From assembly GCA_020638975.1 (NCBI GenBank), contig JACKHN010000017.1, positions 74,264 to 138,263 of the forward strand: a stretch of DNA of 64,000 nt. Direction: 5' to 3'. The stretch is from Planctomycetaceae bacterium. Its GTDB lineage: Bacteria > Planctomycetota > Planctomycetia > Pirellulales > Pirellulaceae. The position numbers were made by a program, and so were the translations under genes. The notes beneath the pieces were generated by a model that worked only from the letters and a program-made list of their open reading frames with translations, did not search any database and was not told the origin of the DNA. This document shows positions 7,719 through 17,267 of the stretch, piece by piece; position 1 is the stretch's first letter; each line of letters opens with the position of its first letter.

Positions 7719-8378
7719 ATGGTTAGGGCTGCTGTATTCGACATGGATGGGTTGATGATCGACTCTGAGCCTTATTGGCGACAGGCACAACTGGAATTAT
7801 TCGCAAAAATCGGTGTGCCGATTTCCGCTCAGGATGCGATTGATACGACGGGGATTCGGATCGATCAGGTCGTCAATATGTACTTTGAAAGAACTCCGTG
7901 GGATTGTATGAGTTGTCAACAGGTGTGTGACAACATTCTCGAACGGGTGATCGACTTGGTTCGCGAACACAAGCCTGTGATGCCCGGCCTGTTTCAGGCA
8001 CTTGAACTTTGTAAGCAGCAAGGATTGAAACTGGCGTTGGCTTCGTCGTCGCCCATGACATTGATTGCAGCAACGGTCGATGCCTTGGAGTTGACTGATG
8101 CCTTCGAGGCAACCCTGTCGGCGGAAGACTTGCGATATGGAAAACCACACCCTGAGGTCTACCTGAATGCCTGTGATGCACTGGACGTTCCGCCTCAGGA
8201 GTGCGTTGCAATGGAAGATTCTTTCACTGGCTTGTTAGCCGCGAAAGCCGCTCAAATGAAAACCATCGTGATTCCAGAGGCTTCTGTTAAAAGTCAGCCG
8301 CATTTCGTAATCGCCGACAGAATTCTGGCTTCCTTGGAGGAAGTGACGCAGGAACTTCTCCAGTCACTTGATCGTTGA
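7719..8378 (+). CDS. hxpB: HAD-family sugar phosphatase (HxpB/YniC-like)
   Basis: 219 residues, the full length for the family. It shows all HAD motifs: FDMDGLMIDSE (nucleophile Asp8 and acid/base Asp10), ASSSP (motif II Ser/Thr), GKPHPEVY (motif III Lys) and MEDSFTG (motif IV acidic pair). The cap-domain lead GLMIDSEPYW and the overall pattern match hexitol phosphatase B/2-deoxyglucose-6-phosphate phosphatase more than beta-phosphoglucomutase. Likely a cytoplasmic phosphatase of sugar or sugar-alcohol phosphates. AAAAGAGGA lies just before the ATG. The next gene (8409) is convergent. Confidence 0.85.
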   Translation: MVRAAVFDMDGLMIDSEPYWRQAQLELFAKIGVPISAQDAIDTTGIRIDQVVNMYFERTPWDCMSCQQVCDNILERVIDLVREHKPVMPGLFQALELCKQQGLKLALASSSPMTLIAATVDALELTDAFEATLSAEDLRYGKPHPEVYLNACDALDVPPQECVAMEDSFTGLLAAKAAQMKTIVIPEASVKSQPHFVIADRILASLEEVTQELLQSLDR

Positions 8379-8408
8379 AACCGCATTCCTACGCAGCATC
8401 CAATTAAC

Positions 8409-8759
8409 TCACTTCCGCTTCCCCTTCTTCGCTTTCGAGCGAACTGCTGCCGCGTGAGCATCGCGAGCCCACTCGCAAAGGGCTTCTCGACTTTCCAACA
8501 CGTCAACCGGCACTTCCCAGTACGACATCGCCACGTCTTTCGTCCGGCCTTTTCGGCGATACCTGAACGGCTTGCTACCCTCGGCCTCGAACGCAGTTCG
8601 GTTCTCGTCATCGACTTTGAGATAGAACACGCCATCGGCGATCAAACCGATCATGATGCCGTCGTGATATATGCCGTGGCCGCCGAACATCGCTCGGGAA
8701 CGGACGTCACCGAGATCGCTGAGCATGTCGAGGAGGTATTTGATGAATGGAGATGTCAT
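8409..8759 (-). CDS. TfoX N-terminal domain protein
   Basis: 116 residues from the ATG at 8759; a TTG four codons upstream is possible. It has the TfoX_N pattern: FIKYLLDMLSDLGDVRSRAMFGGHGIYHDGIMIGLIADGVFYLKVD near the N-terminus (quoted to identify the family), then FEAEGSKPFRY and MSYWEVPVDVLE. A basic tail (RSKAKKGKRK) follows. Stand-alone TfoX_N proteins are widespread and distinct from full-length competence regulator Sxy; their biochemical role is unclear. It starts 16 bp after the stop of the WD40 gene on the same strand, so co-transcription is possible. Confidence 0.82.
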   Translation of the reverse strand: MTSPFIKYLLDMLSDLGDVRSRAMFGGHGIYHDGIMIGLIADGVFYLKVDDENRTAFEAEGSKPFRYRRKGRTKDVAMSYWEVPVDVLESREALCEWARDAHAAAVRSKAKKGKRK

Positions 8760-8775
8760 GGTGAGGATCAATCGC

Positions 8776-10791
8776 TTACCGCACCGGGTTCTTTAGGAGG
8801 TAGCACGTTCCGTTACCATTGACGATCGCGATGTATCGTCCGTCTGGACTGAATTCAATCGCTGAAGCGATCATTTGGGATGGGCCGATTTGACAGCGTG
8901 ACAGCTCTTCACCTGCGTCGGAGTATAGGACGAGATTGCTGTCGAGTACCGCTCCAACCTGCCGTCCCGATGGTGCGAACGCCGCCGACGGCAGCCCGCC
9001 TGTTGGGTCAAGCTCGACTCGCTTCTCTTCAGACGTTCGCCAGTTCCATATCTTCAGCCGTGAATTCCCATCTTCATACTCGATTAGAAGTGCATGATGG
9101 TCCCGCACCGAGAGATCACGCAAATATCGAAGGTTTTCGTCTGGTGTCTCCTTAGTCTCCAAAGACGGCCCCATGACGGAGTCTTGTTCAACTAGCTTCA
9201 AGCGACAGAATCCATCTTTCGTCACAAACACGAAACACCCTTCACTTTCGGACCACACTGGACCTTGTGACGAGAATGGTTGCGTTCGAGGTGCCCTGCG
9301 TTCGCTCTTCGCCACTAACGTGTTGCTGGCATAGTCGGTGAGTGTCCAACCTTCATTGAGCACAAACGCCAAGAGCCTTCCATCGGCTGACGATAGTGTT
9401 GCATTTTGGCTGGACGATCCCTGGTGGGGTTTTCGGACCAACGGTTTGGCAGACCGCCAATCAAAAACGGCGATCTCATGCTTTTCCTCCGACAATAAAG
9501 CTTTGCTGTCTGGACTAAACTCAACGTACTCAACCGACCCCCCGTGTGCATGAAACCGCTGAAGCTCCAACCAGCTTCCCGTGCTAATGACGATAACTTC
9601 TCCTCCTGACGTGCCTGCCGCCAGCAGATCGCCCTCGTAGCTCCATCCGACTGCTGTGATGTGATCCGTCGCTATGTTCGGCAAGCGGAGCCGTCCGTAC
9701 TCATCTAGTAAACCGATTTGTCCTGGTCCGTAACCAATCGCTCGCTGAGTAAAGATCTGTCCTCCACCTGAATATCTTCGGAGGGCCATGCACCGCACAG
9801 GCATGACGGGAGTTGTCCGCACAATTGTTTGGGACAGTTTGGCTTCGCCCATCGTGAACCGCATCATAACGCCTGCGTTGGCGATCCAGGCTTCTTTGGA
9901 CCTTCCCGGAATCACCAGATCCGGCGTTCCACCCATATTGAGCTGCACTTCTTTCCAGTCTTGCGTTTCTTCGTTCCATACAAGGCTGGTGCTGGCACCC
10001 ACGATTAACCACAACGCGTCTTGCAGCCGAATGGCGTGATAGGCTGCCTGGTGGTCGAATGGCCACGGATCGTGTTTCCATTGGCTGACGATATCGCCGC
10101 TTTCAGAATCAATCAGCAAGAATTCGTCCTTGCAGACGGCCAGCAAACAACCGTCCTCGCGAAACCCAACGATTACTTCCTTCGCTTCCTGAACAAAGTT
10201 CAGCGTGCTCATGTGCGTTCCGCTTCCCAAGTCGAACAATTGCATGTCATTGGGCTGGTCGTCGTAGATAACGACCAGCACGCTTGTAAGGCTGGAAGAA
10301 AACGCTTTATGGATCGGAGATTCCGCCGCGATCGAGAATTGTCGTAGCAACTTGAGCGGAGAAGTGGCCGTATCGTAGACGCGGACTTGCTGGCCATCGT
10401 CGATCGTAACAAGCAAAGATGAATTGGCGGCGATGTGCCCGTCCACGTTGCTCATAACTTGCAGCGATTCGCCGGTCTCCGTCGACCAACAGCGGACTGC
10501 TTTATCTAAGCCACAGGAAACAATCTGGTCCGCAGTCAACGCGATGTCGTAGACACGAGCCCAATGCGAAAGGTCGCCGCTTCCCAAGATGTGGACCAAT
10601 TCAGGCGGAGGTTGTTTCCCCGTTTCTTCACGGAAGATCCTTTCCGCCCTAACTCGAATCGCCCGAGTCGCAGTCCAATCTAAATAATCTTGATGCCATT
10701 GTCGGCCGTTCAATGCGACAAAGATCGTCATCGCTGCGATGGTGACAAACAGCATGAGCGTCCTAATAGAAAAACGAGCTTTCCACCGCAT
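8776..10791 (-). CDS. Membrane-anchored WD40-like beta-propeller protein
   Basis: 671 residues, with AAAGGGA before the ATG at 10791. One N-terminal helix (SIRTLMLFVTIAAMTIFVAL) anchors a long propeller region. WD40-type blades are visible as IALTADQIVSCGLDKAVRCWSTETGES, ITAVGWSYEGDLLAAGTSGGEVIVIS, VEYVEFSPDSKALLSEEKHEIAVFDW and AIEFSPDGRYIAIVNGNG. The propeller probably lies outside the cytoplasmic membrane. Such proteins are common in planctomycetes, and their partners are mostly unknown. Possibly co-transcribed with the TfoX-like gene. Confidence 0.8.
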   Translation of the reverse strand: MRWKARFSIRTLMLFVTIAAMTIFVALNGRQWHQDYLDWTATRAIRVRAERIFREETGKQPPPELVHILGSGDLSHWARVYDIALTADQIVSCGLDKAVRCWSTETGESLQVMSNVDGHIAANSSLLVTIDDGQQVRVYDTATSPLKLLRQFSIAAESPIHKAFSSSLTSVLVVIYDDQPNDMQLFDLGSGTHMSTLNFVQEAKEVIVGFREDGCLLAVCKDEFLLIDSESGDIVSQWKHDPWPFDHQAAYHAIRLQDALWLIVGASTSLVWNEETQDWKEVQLNMGGTPDLVIPGRSKEAWIANAGVMMRFTMGEAKLSQTIVRTTPVMPVRCMALRRYSGGGQIFTQRAIGYGPGQIGLLDEYGRLRLPNIATDHITAVGWSYEGDLLAAGTSGGEVIVISTGSWLELQRFHAHGGSVEYVEFSPDSKALLSEEKHEIAVFDWRSAKPLVRKPHQGSSSQNATLSSADGRLLAFVLNEGWTLTDYASNTLVAKSERRAPRTQPFSSQGPVWSESEGCFVFVTKDGFCRLKLVEQDSVMGPSLETKETPDENLRYLRDLSVRDHHALLIEYEDGNSRLKIWNWRTSEEKRVELDPTGGLPSAAFAPSGRQVGAVLDSNLVLYSDAGEELSRCQIGPSQMIASAIEFSPDGRYIAIVNGNGTCYLLKNPVR

Positions 10792-10876
10792 GTCGTCGTC
10801 CCTTTGCTTAGCTCATCAGGAACTGGATTAGCCGTGATTGTAGTCCGCCATTACTCGCCGCTGCTACAATGCTGCC

Positions 10877-11239
10877 ATGCTCAGTGAACGAGACAAGGCG
10901 AGCGAGAGCTTCGGTGAGAAATCGCCTACCGAATCGTACACGCCAGTGCGAGTGGTATTGTTGACATCCTTGCCAGCCATTGCCATGGCGGTTATTTCCC
11001 CGGTGACCGCTTTCTTCTTATGGCCATACGATGCCGGTTACGTCGCCGTCATGACCGTCGTCATGAGTCCCATCACGTTGGTAGCGTGGCTGACGATTGC
11101 TTGTGGTGTTGGGTCGTTCATAGCCAGCAAGAAACGTGCCAACATCTTCAACACGCTTGCCGTGATTGCGTTTATTCATTTGACATGTCTTGCAGTGACA
11201 TTCTTTTTCCTGGGTATGGCAACAGTTTCTGCAATGTGA
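10877..11239 (+). CDS. Small three-helix membrane protein, hypothetical
   Basis: 120 residues. A polar N-terminus of about 25 residues precedes three hydrophobic segments (VVLLTSLPAIAMAVISPVTA, VAVMTVVMSPITLVAWLTIA and FNTLAVIAFIHLTCLAVTFF). No conserved motif or family recognised. No strong ribosome site at the chosen ATG. It stands alone between the WD40 gene (divergent) and the IS630-like element, whose left end begins 48 bp after its stop. Confidence 0.6.
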   Translation: MLSERDKASESFGEKSPTESYTPVRVVLLTSLPAIAMAVISPVTAFFLWPYDAGYVAVMTVVMSPITLVAWLTIACGVGSFIASKKRANIFNTLAVIAFIHLTCLAVTFFFLGMATVSAM

Positions 11240-11284
11240 CCGTGTGATCGTATTGACTATGACCTCCTACTGTTCCGTCCGTCT

Positions 11285-12444
11285 TTAACTGCTGGTTGCT
11301 AGCTGGTTTGTGGCGGGTTCAGTTTTCGGGTAGGCGTGCTTCATTTTGGTCCGTGCTGCGGAGATTGTAAACGTCCAGTGGATGCGAGATCTCTTCTCAT
11401 TCCGCTCCGCTTCCCATGCCGCTACCTCCCGCGTCACTTCTGCCGAGTCCGCGATACGCCGGTCCAAGCATTGACGAGTCAGAATACTCAATTCCGTTTC
11501 CGCCATATCCAACCAACTCCCGTGCTTCGGCGTCGAGTGAAATTCCACGCGTTCCAGAATCCGACGCCTCATCGGGCGAAAAAGCTTCGTACAAGCTCGC
11601 GCCGTCGTGCGTGTTTAGGTTGTCTTCGACGAGGATCACTTTCCGCGCACCCGGGAAATGTACGTCCACCAAGTCGCGGATGCACTCCGCCCAATCCTTA
11701 CGCGTCCGGCGGTCAGTCACCTTGGCATGCCGCCAGCCACCCAGCGGCTGACACATCATGAACAGGTTGCACGTCCCTTTGCGTTCGTATTCGTAGTCCA
11801 CTTTCGCCGGCTGACCGGGTTCGGCAGGAAGTGGAGATCGCGTTTCGCCGATCAGTTGTTTGCTTTGCTCGTCCAGACAGACCACGGGGCACTCTGGGTC
11901 GAAGGGACGACCGTAGACTTCTAAGACGTCCTCCATCCGCCACACGAATTCCGCGTTGGCCTTTGGGAGAACACACCAACTCTTCACCGCTCCGAGTTGA
12001 ATGTCGTTTTTTTAGCGCCTGGCGGACGGTCTCGCGGCCCACCGACTCCACATATCCCAGCACTACCAATTTGTCGGCCAACAATTGCAACGTCCATGTG
12101 CCGCGACCGTCGGGCGGATCGCTGCAAGCCAACTCGATCAGTTTCTGTTCGGACGCGTCTTGATTTTGATTTTGTCCGGTACGGGGCAGTCGCGGACGAG
12201 GATTGACGGCGGCCTCGAAACTTTCCATCACGAATCGTTTGCGGACGCGAGCCACCGTGTCGGGACTGGCCTGCAAGACTTCGCCGATCTCGGCATCGGT
12301 GCGAGCCCGGCGTCCGTCACTTTCATCGGCCAATAACAAGACGCGTGCGTGAGTCAGCTTGCGGGCGGCAGACTTGCCTTTGCAAACCATCTCCTCCAAC
12401 TGTTGCCGTTCCTCCGGCAGCAACGTCACTTTGTACTTATCCAT
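11285..12444 (-). pseudogene. IS630-family transposase, two frameshifts
   Basis: Strong ribosome site (AAAGGAGGT) before the ATG at 12444. The N-terminal part has the HTH (DAEIGEVLQASPDTVARVRKRF) and runs in one frame to LRQALKK-like sequence at about 12014. At a run of seven A (minus strand, 12007-12013) the frame is lost; reading six A would continue as NDIQLGAVKSWCVLPKANAEFV. The second part holds VVCLDEQSKQL (Asp 1) and VILVEDNLNTHD (Asp 2). A second frame loss near 11570 precedes HSTPKHGSWLDMAETELS (catalytic Glu). The three pieces align in order as one IS630 protein. Slippage at the A-run could rescue the first break, not the second. Confidence 0.85.
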
Positions 12445-12552
12445 GGTGAACCTCCTTTACGGTTTCCATCAACCGTTCAGAAGGTATTCTACGTTCGCGC
12501 CGGCATGGCGGCTGACGAACGCATCTCCTCGCAATGCTAGCAACCGGCAATT
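11287..12552 (-). mobile_element. IS630-like insertion sequence, inactivated
   Basis: Bounded by 17-bp terminal inverted repeats (11287-11303, core GGTTGCTAGC; 12536-12552, core GCTAGCAACC) with two mismatches by hand. The single transposase frame is broken twice. The expected duplicated TA target is not evident. The right repeat lies inside the beginning of the downstream kinase reading frame, which it supplies with its first ATG. Confidence 0.78.
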
Positions 12553-15500
12553 CAAGATGGACAAAGCATCTCTTATTCGGAATACTTGCCTTGCAACTCG
12601 GGCACGTTGATTCAACACAATTCACCGAGGCGTGTGCGGCGTGGGCCGTCGCCAAGCAAAAGACGCTTGCCGAGATCCTGGTCGAACGCGGTTGGATAAC
12701 GCGGAACGATTCCGCCGAAGTCGAGCAACTCGTCGCACGGAAGATTGAGAAACACGCTGGCGATGCGCATAAATCGCTTGTTATGGAAGCTACCGGTGAT
12801 ATGCCAGCTGTACCGAGCGTGTCGGGCCAACTCGAAGCAACGATTGACAGTTCGGCCCGATCTCCTGACTCGGGCGACTTGCACGACACACACGCTTCGA
12901 CCCCGTCCGCTTCGACTCCGACCGGCTACTCACAAATGGAGACCTTGCAGTATGAGGCAACCAAGGAACGTTCGCGATACTCGTTGACGAAAATGCACGG
13001 CGAAGGCGGCATTGGCCGCGTCTGGCAGGCTCATGATCAACGCCTAAACCGCCAAGTCGCCTTGAAGGAGATTCGTCCTGATCGCGAGGCGAGTGCGAAT
13101 GCCACAAAACGATTCGCGAAAGAAGCACAGATCACCAGCCAACTCGAACACCCCAACATCGTGCCTGTGTACGAGTTGTGCGGCGGGCCGGATTCATCGC
13201 GTTCTTTCTACACGATGCGATTCGTGCGAGGCGATACGTTTCGTGATGCGATCGACGCCTATCACCGACATCGTCGAGAAGGAAGAGCGACCGAGTTGGA
13301 GCTGCGTGAGTTGCTGAGTGCGTTCATCGCGATTTGTAATGCGCTCGGCTACGCCCACTCCCGGGGAGTCTTGCATCGTGACCTGAAGCCCAGCAACGTG
13401 ATGGTTGGTTCCTTCGGCGAGGTCGTCGTGTTGGATTGGGGCCTTGCCAAGATGATCGACCAGCCGGACGACGATGACGAGCACCTGCTTGAAAGCGGTC
13501 CGATCTCTGTCACCGACGATGTTGGTATTGATGTCACGATGCAGGGTGCCGTACTGGGAACGCTCCCGTATATGGCTCCCGAGCAAGCAGCCGGACGCAT
13601 CGACAAGATCGACACCCGGACGGACATCTACGGCCTGGGGGCGATTCTGTTTGCGATTCTTACCGGCGATCACCCTCACCGCGGAACGTCGACTCGCGAA
13701 GTTCGATCACAGATCGTGAATGAACCCACGCCGCGAGTGCGTACAGAGAATTCAACGGTGCATCCGAGCCTTGATGCAATCTGTGCCAAGGCCATGGCAA
13801 AGAAGCGATCCGAGCGATATGCCAAGGCTCGTGACTTGGCCGAGGACATTCGTCGTTGGCTCGCCGACGAACCGATCGAATGCTACGCCGAGCCGATGTC
13901 GATGCGTGTGGGGCGTTGGTTGCGACGTCATCGCACTTGGGCGCAAGCGATTGCCGCCACGTTACTGATCGTGACCTTCGTGTCGGTCGTGTCGGTCCTA
14001 GTGGTCAATCGCGCAAGAGAAGCGGAGAAGACTGCCAAGGATCGCGCCAGCGCGTCGTTGCAGGCGGAAACTCGGGCGAGGGCCGAGGCGACTCGTCGCT
14101 TCGAAGAGGCTCGCGACGCTGTCGATACCATGATGACAGGAGTCAGCGAGGTCTTGGCCTACTTTCCCGGAATGCAGGCACTTCGCGAGCAATTGCTGAC
14201 ACAAGCCGTTCAACGATATCAACAGTTTACCGCAGACGAGCAAGACGATCCTGAATTGCAAGCGGAAACCGCGCGGGCGATGATCCGCCTGGGCGATGTC
14301 TTTCGCGGCTTGTCGAAATACGACCTTGCGAAAGAAACCTATACGGACGCTGCACAGCGGATGCAGACACAGTTAGACGGCAACGCCAAAACGAAGGACG
14401 CTCGCGTTCAACTGGCTTCCGCGAAGAGTAAGCTCGGCGCGTTGTTCGCTGACTTGGGCGAATACGATGAATCGGTACAGTGCTATGGCGAGTCGCTACG
14501 ATTGCTCGACGAGCAGTTGAGTTTGCAAGCCGATCCGCAACTTGAGTACGAGCGTGCGGGAGTCGCAGTTAACCTCGCCATGTTGTCGAGCAAACGGGGG
14601 ATGAGCGACGAAGCACTAACGCAATTGGAGGCAGCCTCGCAAGTGTTCGGTCGACTTGCCGGTGACGGCGAAAACCCTGCGTTTGCCGCGGGACTTGCCA
14701 TGACGAAAGCTAACATCGCGAACGTATTGATCAGTATGGGACGCAACGCTGCGGCGATCGAACATGCCCAAGAAGCGATGCAACGCTACGCCACACTGGC
14801 GGACCAAGCTCCCAACTATCCTCCGTATCTTGAATCGCTTGCAACGACTCGACTCAACCTTGCCGCGGCGTATCGAACATCCGGTCGCGATCGCGAAGAG
14901 CTCGCGATGTATGAAGCGGCTCTCGGCGACTACGACTTGCTCGTCAGCAGCCGCTCGGACGTGCCGCTGTACCGGGAGCGAAGGGCCAGCACAGAACGAG
15001 AATTAGCGATGTATTTGCACGCAGTGGGAGACAACCACACGGCGCAGACGGCGATCATGTCGGCGATCGAAACGACCGAGGCGCTTTTGAATACACAGAT
15101 TCCGCTCGCCGGATACCATGAGCAATGGGCGATCGAACAAGCGACGCTCGGTCGCATTCTGAGCGATCTGGGGCACGAAGAGGAAGCTGCCCTTCATCTT
15201 GGAGCCGCGACCGAAAGGCTCGAAGCTCTGATCGAAAATGATCCCGATTTCTCAACCAGCTATAAGTCTCAACGCGCTGCGTGTTGGACTGCGCTGGGCA
15301 CGCTCTATCAAAAAATGGGCGATGACGAGGCGGCGCTTGCGATGTTGAAACAAGCGGAAGCGGCATTCAAGGATTTAGCGACCGCGAGTCCCGAGAATGC
15401 CGCTTATAGCAATGGTCTTGCCTGGACTTACTCCTATCTGGCGGACCTGATGTGGCAAAGCGAAGATTCGGAAGCAGCAGTCGACTACTACAACAAAGCG

Positions 15501-15965
15501 TTGCAACTGCGACTGAAACTGACTGACGAGCCGGAACACCAGAATAACTTGGCACGCCTGATCGTTTCGTGCCGCAACCTGGATCTCGCGACCGGTGATC
15601 GCGCCATCAAAGCTGCTCGAGCGGCAGTTGCCATAGCTCCCGAGAACGCTCGATATGTGTCGACGCTGGGGAGTGCTTATGCCAAGTTCGGCCAATACGA
15701 CCAAGCAATCGAGACACTGCGTTCGGTTGACAAACTTGGCCCTCGCGGCGGGACGACGCACGAGTTCTGGTTAGCATTTGCTCTCGCCAAGCGTAACCAG
15801 GAAGGCGATAGGAATGAAGCACGAAACCGCTTCCGGCAAGCCATCACTAGAATGGAGTTTCACGCCCCTGGGAGAAACGAGCTCTCCCAACTCCGTACAC
15901 TCATCGAGCCCATGCTCGCCGAGCCGGCAGCTCCTGGTCCCGATGGGTCGCCCGTGGGAACTTAG
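12534..15965 (+). CDS. Ser/Thr protein kinase with TPR repeats
   Basis: 1143 residues. N-terminal helical module (about 12-80: LLFGILALQLGHVDSTQF), linker, kinase domain about 149-445, transmembrane helix about 471-491 (AQAIAATLLIVTFVSVVSVLV), then a long extracytoplasmic coiled and TPR region. Kinase motifs: GEGGIGRV loop (156-163), VALKE with Lys178, HRDLKPSN (281-288), DWG at 301-303 instead of DFG, APE at 348-350. It should be an active membrane-bound Hanks kinase; the DWG form is frequent in planctomycetes. The first in-frame ATG (12534) and codons 2-7 lie in the IS630 terminal repeat, with no ribosome site. The TAG stop is part of the CTTAG target of the ISAzo13 element. Start and expression are therefore uncertain, though all domains are intact. 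Confidence 0.88.
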   Translation: MLATGNSRWTKHLLFGILALQLGHVDSTQFTEACAAWAVAKQKTLAEILVERGWITRNDSAEVEQLVARKIEKHAGDAHKSLVMEATGDMPAVPSVSGQLEATIDSSARSPDSGDLHDTHASTPSASTPTGYSQMETLQYEATKERSRYSLTKMHGEGGIGRVWQAHDQRLNRQVALKEIRPDREASANATKRFAKEAQITSQLEHPNIVPVYELCGGPDSSRSFYTMRFVRGDTFRDAIDAYHRHRREGRATELELRELLSAFIAICNALGYAHSRGVLHRDLKPSNVMVGSFGEVVVLDWGLAKMIDQPDDDDEHLLESGPISVTDDVGIDVTMQGAVLGTLPYMAPEQAAGRIDKIDTRTDIYGLGAILFAILTGDHPHRGTSTREVRSQIVNEPTPRVRTENSTVHPSLDAICAKAMAKKRSERYAKARDLAEDIRRWLADEPIECYAEPMSMRVGRWLRRHRTWAQAIAATLLIVTFVSVVSVLVVNRAREAEKTAKDRASASLQAETRARAEATRRFEEARDAVDTMMTGVSEVLAYFPGMQALREQLLTQAVQRYQQFTADEQDDPELQAETARAMIRLGDVFRGLSKYDLAKETYTDAAQRMQTQLDGNAKTKDARVQLASAKSKLGALFADLGEYDESVQCYGESLRLLDEQLSLQADPQLEYERAGVAVNLAMLSSKRGMSDEALTQLEAASQVFGRLAGDGENPAFAAGLAMTKANIANVLISMGRNAAAIEHAQEAMQRYATLADQAPNYPPYLESLATTRLNLAAAYRTSGRDREELAMYEAALGDYDLLVSSRSDVPLYRERRASTERELAMYLHAVGDNHTAQTAIMSAIETTEALLNTQIPLAGYHEQWAIEQATLGRILSDLGHEEEAALHLGAATERLEALIENDPDFSTSYKSQRAACWTALGTLYQKMGDDEAALAMLKQAEAAFKDLATASPENAAYSNGLAWTYSYLADLMWQSEDSEAAVDYYNKALQLRLKLTDEPEHQNNLARLIVSCRNLDLATGDRAIKAARAAVAIAPENARYVSTLGSAYAKFGQYDQAIETLRSVDKLGPRGGTTHEFWLAFALAKRNQEGDRNEARNRFRQAITRMEFHAPGRNELSQLRTLIEPMLAEPAAPGPDGSPVGT

Positions 15966-17266
15966 GAATGCGGGAACAGTAACTTCGGTCTATTTGCTTG
16001 GGGTGATATGATTGTATCAGTTTAAGGAGGAGTCTGATGCAAACCTATTCAGCAGCTCTGGAAGAGCAGATGGTGAACTTTTACGAGTCTCTGTCGGAGA
16101 AGGATCGTCGTCGCTATGCGGCGATCGAGGCGGCGAAGTTGGGGCATGGCGGAATCGCTTATGTTGCACAACTGTTTGATTGCGATCCCGATACGATTAC
16201 GGCTGGGCGAAGAGACGTCGATCGCTTGCCTGAAGATGACGCCAGTGGTCGCGTCCGGAAAAAAGGGCGGTCGATTGAAAGCTAGCTTGGCGGATCCTGA
16301 ATTGGTTCCCCTGCTCCGCGAAGCCATTCGAGAGCAGACGGCTGGGTCACCGGTAGATCCAAATGTGATGTGGACGAATCGCTCTCCTGCGGAGTTGGCC
16401 GATGAGTTAACGGCCAAGAAGCATCCCGTGGATCGGAAAACGGTGAAGCGTTTGCTGAAGGAAGAGTTGGGCCTCTCTCGTCGGCAGATGGTGAAGACGC
16501 TGGCGATGGGCCAGAGCGGGGACCGCGATGCCCAGTTTCGTCGCCTTCAGAAACTCAAAGCCGAGTTCTTCTCCCAGGGCTGGCCTGTGCTGAGCATTGA
16601 CACCAAGAAGAAGGAATTGCTGGGCAACTTCTACCGACGTGGCCCGGCTTGGACGAACGGACAAGTGCGAGCCTGGGACCACGACTTCCCTAGTTCGAGT
16701 TGGGGAAAGGTGATCCCCTATGGCGTCTATGACTTGGCTCGCAATGAATCGCTTGTCTATCTGGCTCAAGGTGCGGACACGGGGCAGCTTGCCGTGGATG
16801 CGATTCGTCGATGGTGGTTTCGCCTGGGCAAGTGGTCTTACCCACCAGACACGCCGATTCTTCTACTGGCTGATTGCGGTGGCAGCAACGGTTATCGCGT
16901 GTCGCTGTTTCGTGAACAACTTCAAGATCTCTCGAACCGATTGCATCGAACGATTCGGGTCAGTCATCTTCCGCCTTACTGCTCGAAGTACAATCCGATT
17001 GACCACCGCTTGTTCTGTCACATTAGCCGTTCGCTTCAATCGGTGATGATCAAAAGCGTTGAGCTGATTCGTGACGCGATCCAACGTACAACAACTCGTC
17101 CAGGACTACGTGTGGTGACGGAACTCGCAAGAACTGTCTACCGATCAGGGATCAAAGCATCCATTGAATACCTACAAGACGAGCCTGTCATTCGAGATAA
17201 GCAGCTACCGAAGTACAACTATCGCTTCGAACCAACCTAAACACCGAAGTTGTTTTTCCCGCGATT
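15966..17266 (+). mobile_element. ISAzo13-like element A
   Basis: Terminal inverted repeats of about 24-25 bp (15966-15989 starting GAATGCGGGAA; 17243-17266 ending CCCGCGATTC), with a one-base gap and three mismatches. A 5-bp direct repeat CTTAG flanks it (15961-15965 and 17267-17271). The left CTTAG contains the kinase stop codon and the right one overlaps the tip of element B. Element A therefore inserted at the junction between the kinase gene and element B, after B was present. Confidence 0.8.
16037..17240 (+). pseudogene. ISAzo13-family transposase A, one frameshift
   Basis: The ATG at 16037 follows a strong AAGGAGGAG. The N-terminal part (SLSEKDRRRYAAIEAAKLGHGG) is in one frame to VRKK at a run of six A (16259-16264). 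The remainder (GGRLKASLADPELVPLL ... to the stop at 17240) is in another frame, and reading five A would join them. DDE residues: LSIDTKKKE (Asp), LLLADCGGSNG (Asp), and YNPIDHRLF, where relatives have YNPIEHRLF, so the third acid is Asp, not Glu. The element is probably inactive unless slippage restores the frame and Asp substitutes for Glu. Confidence 0.82.
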
Positions 17267-17267
17267 C

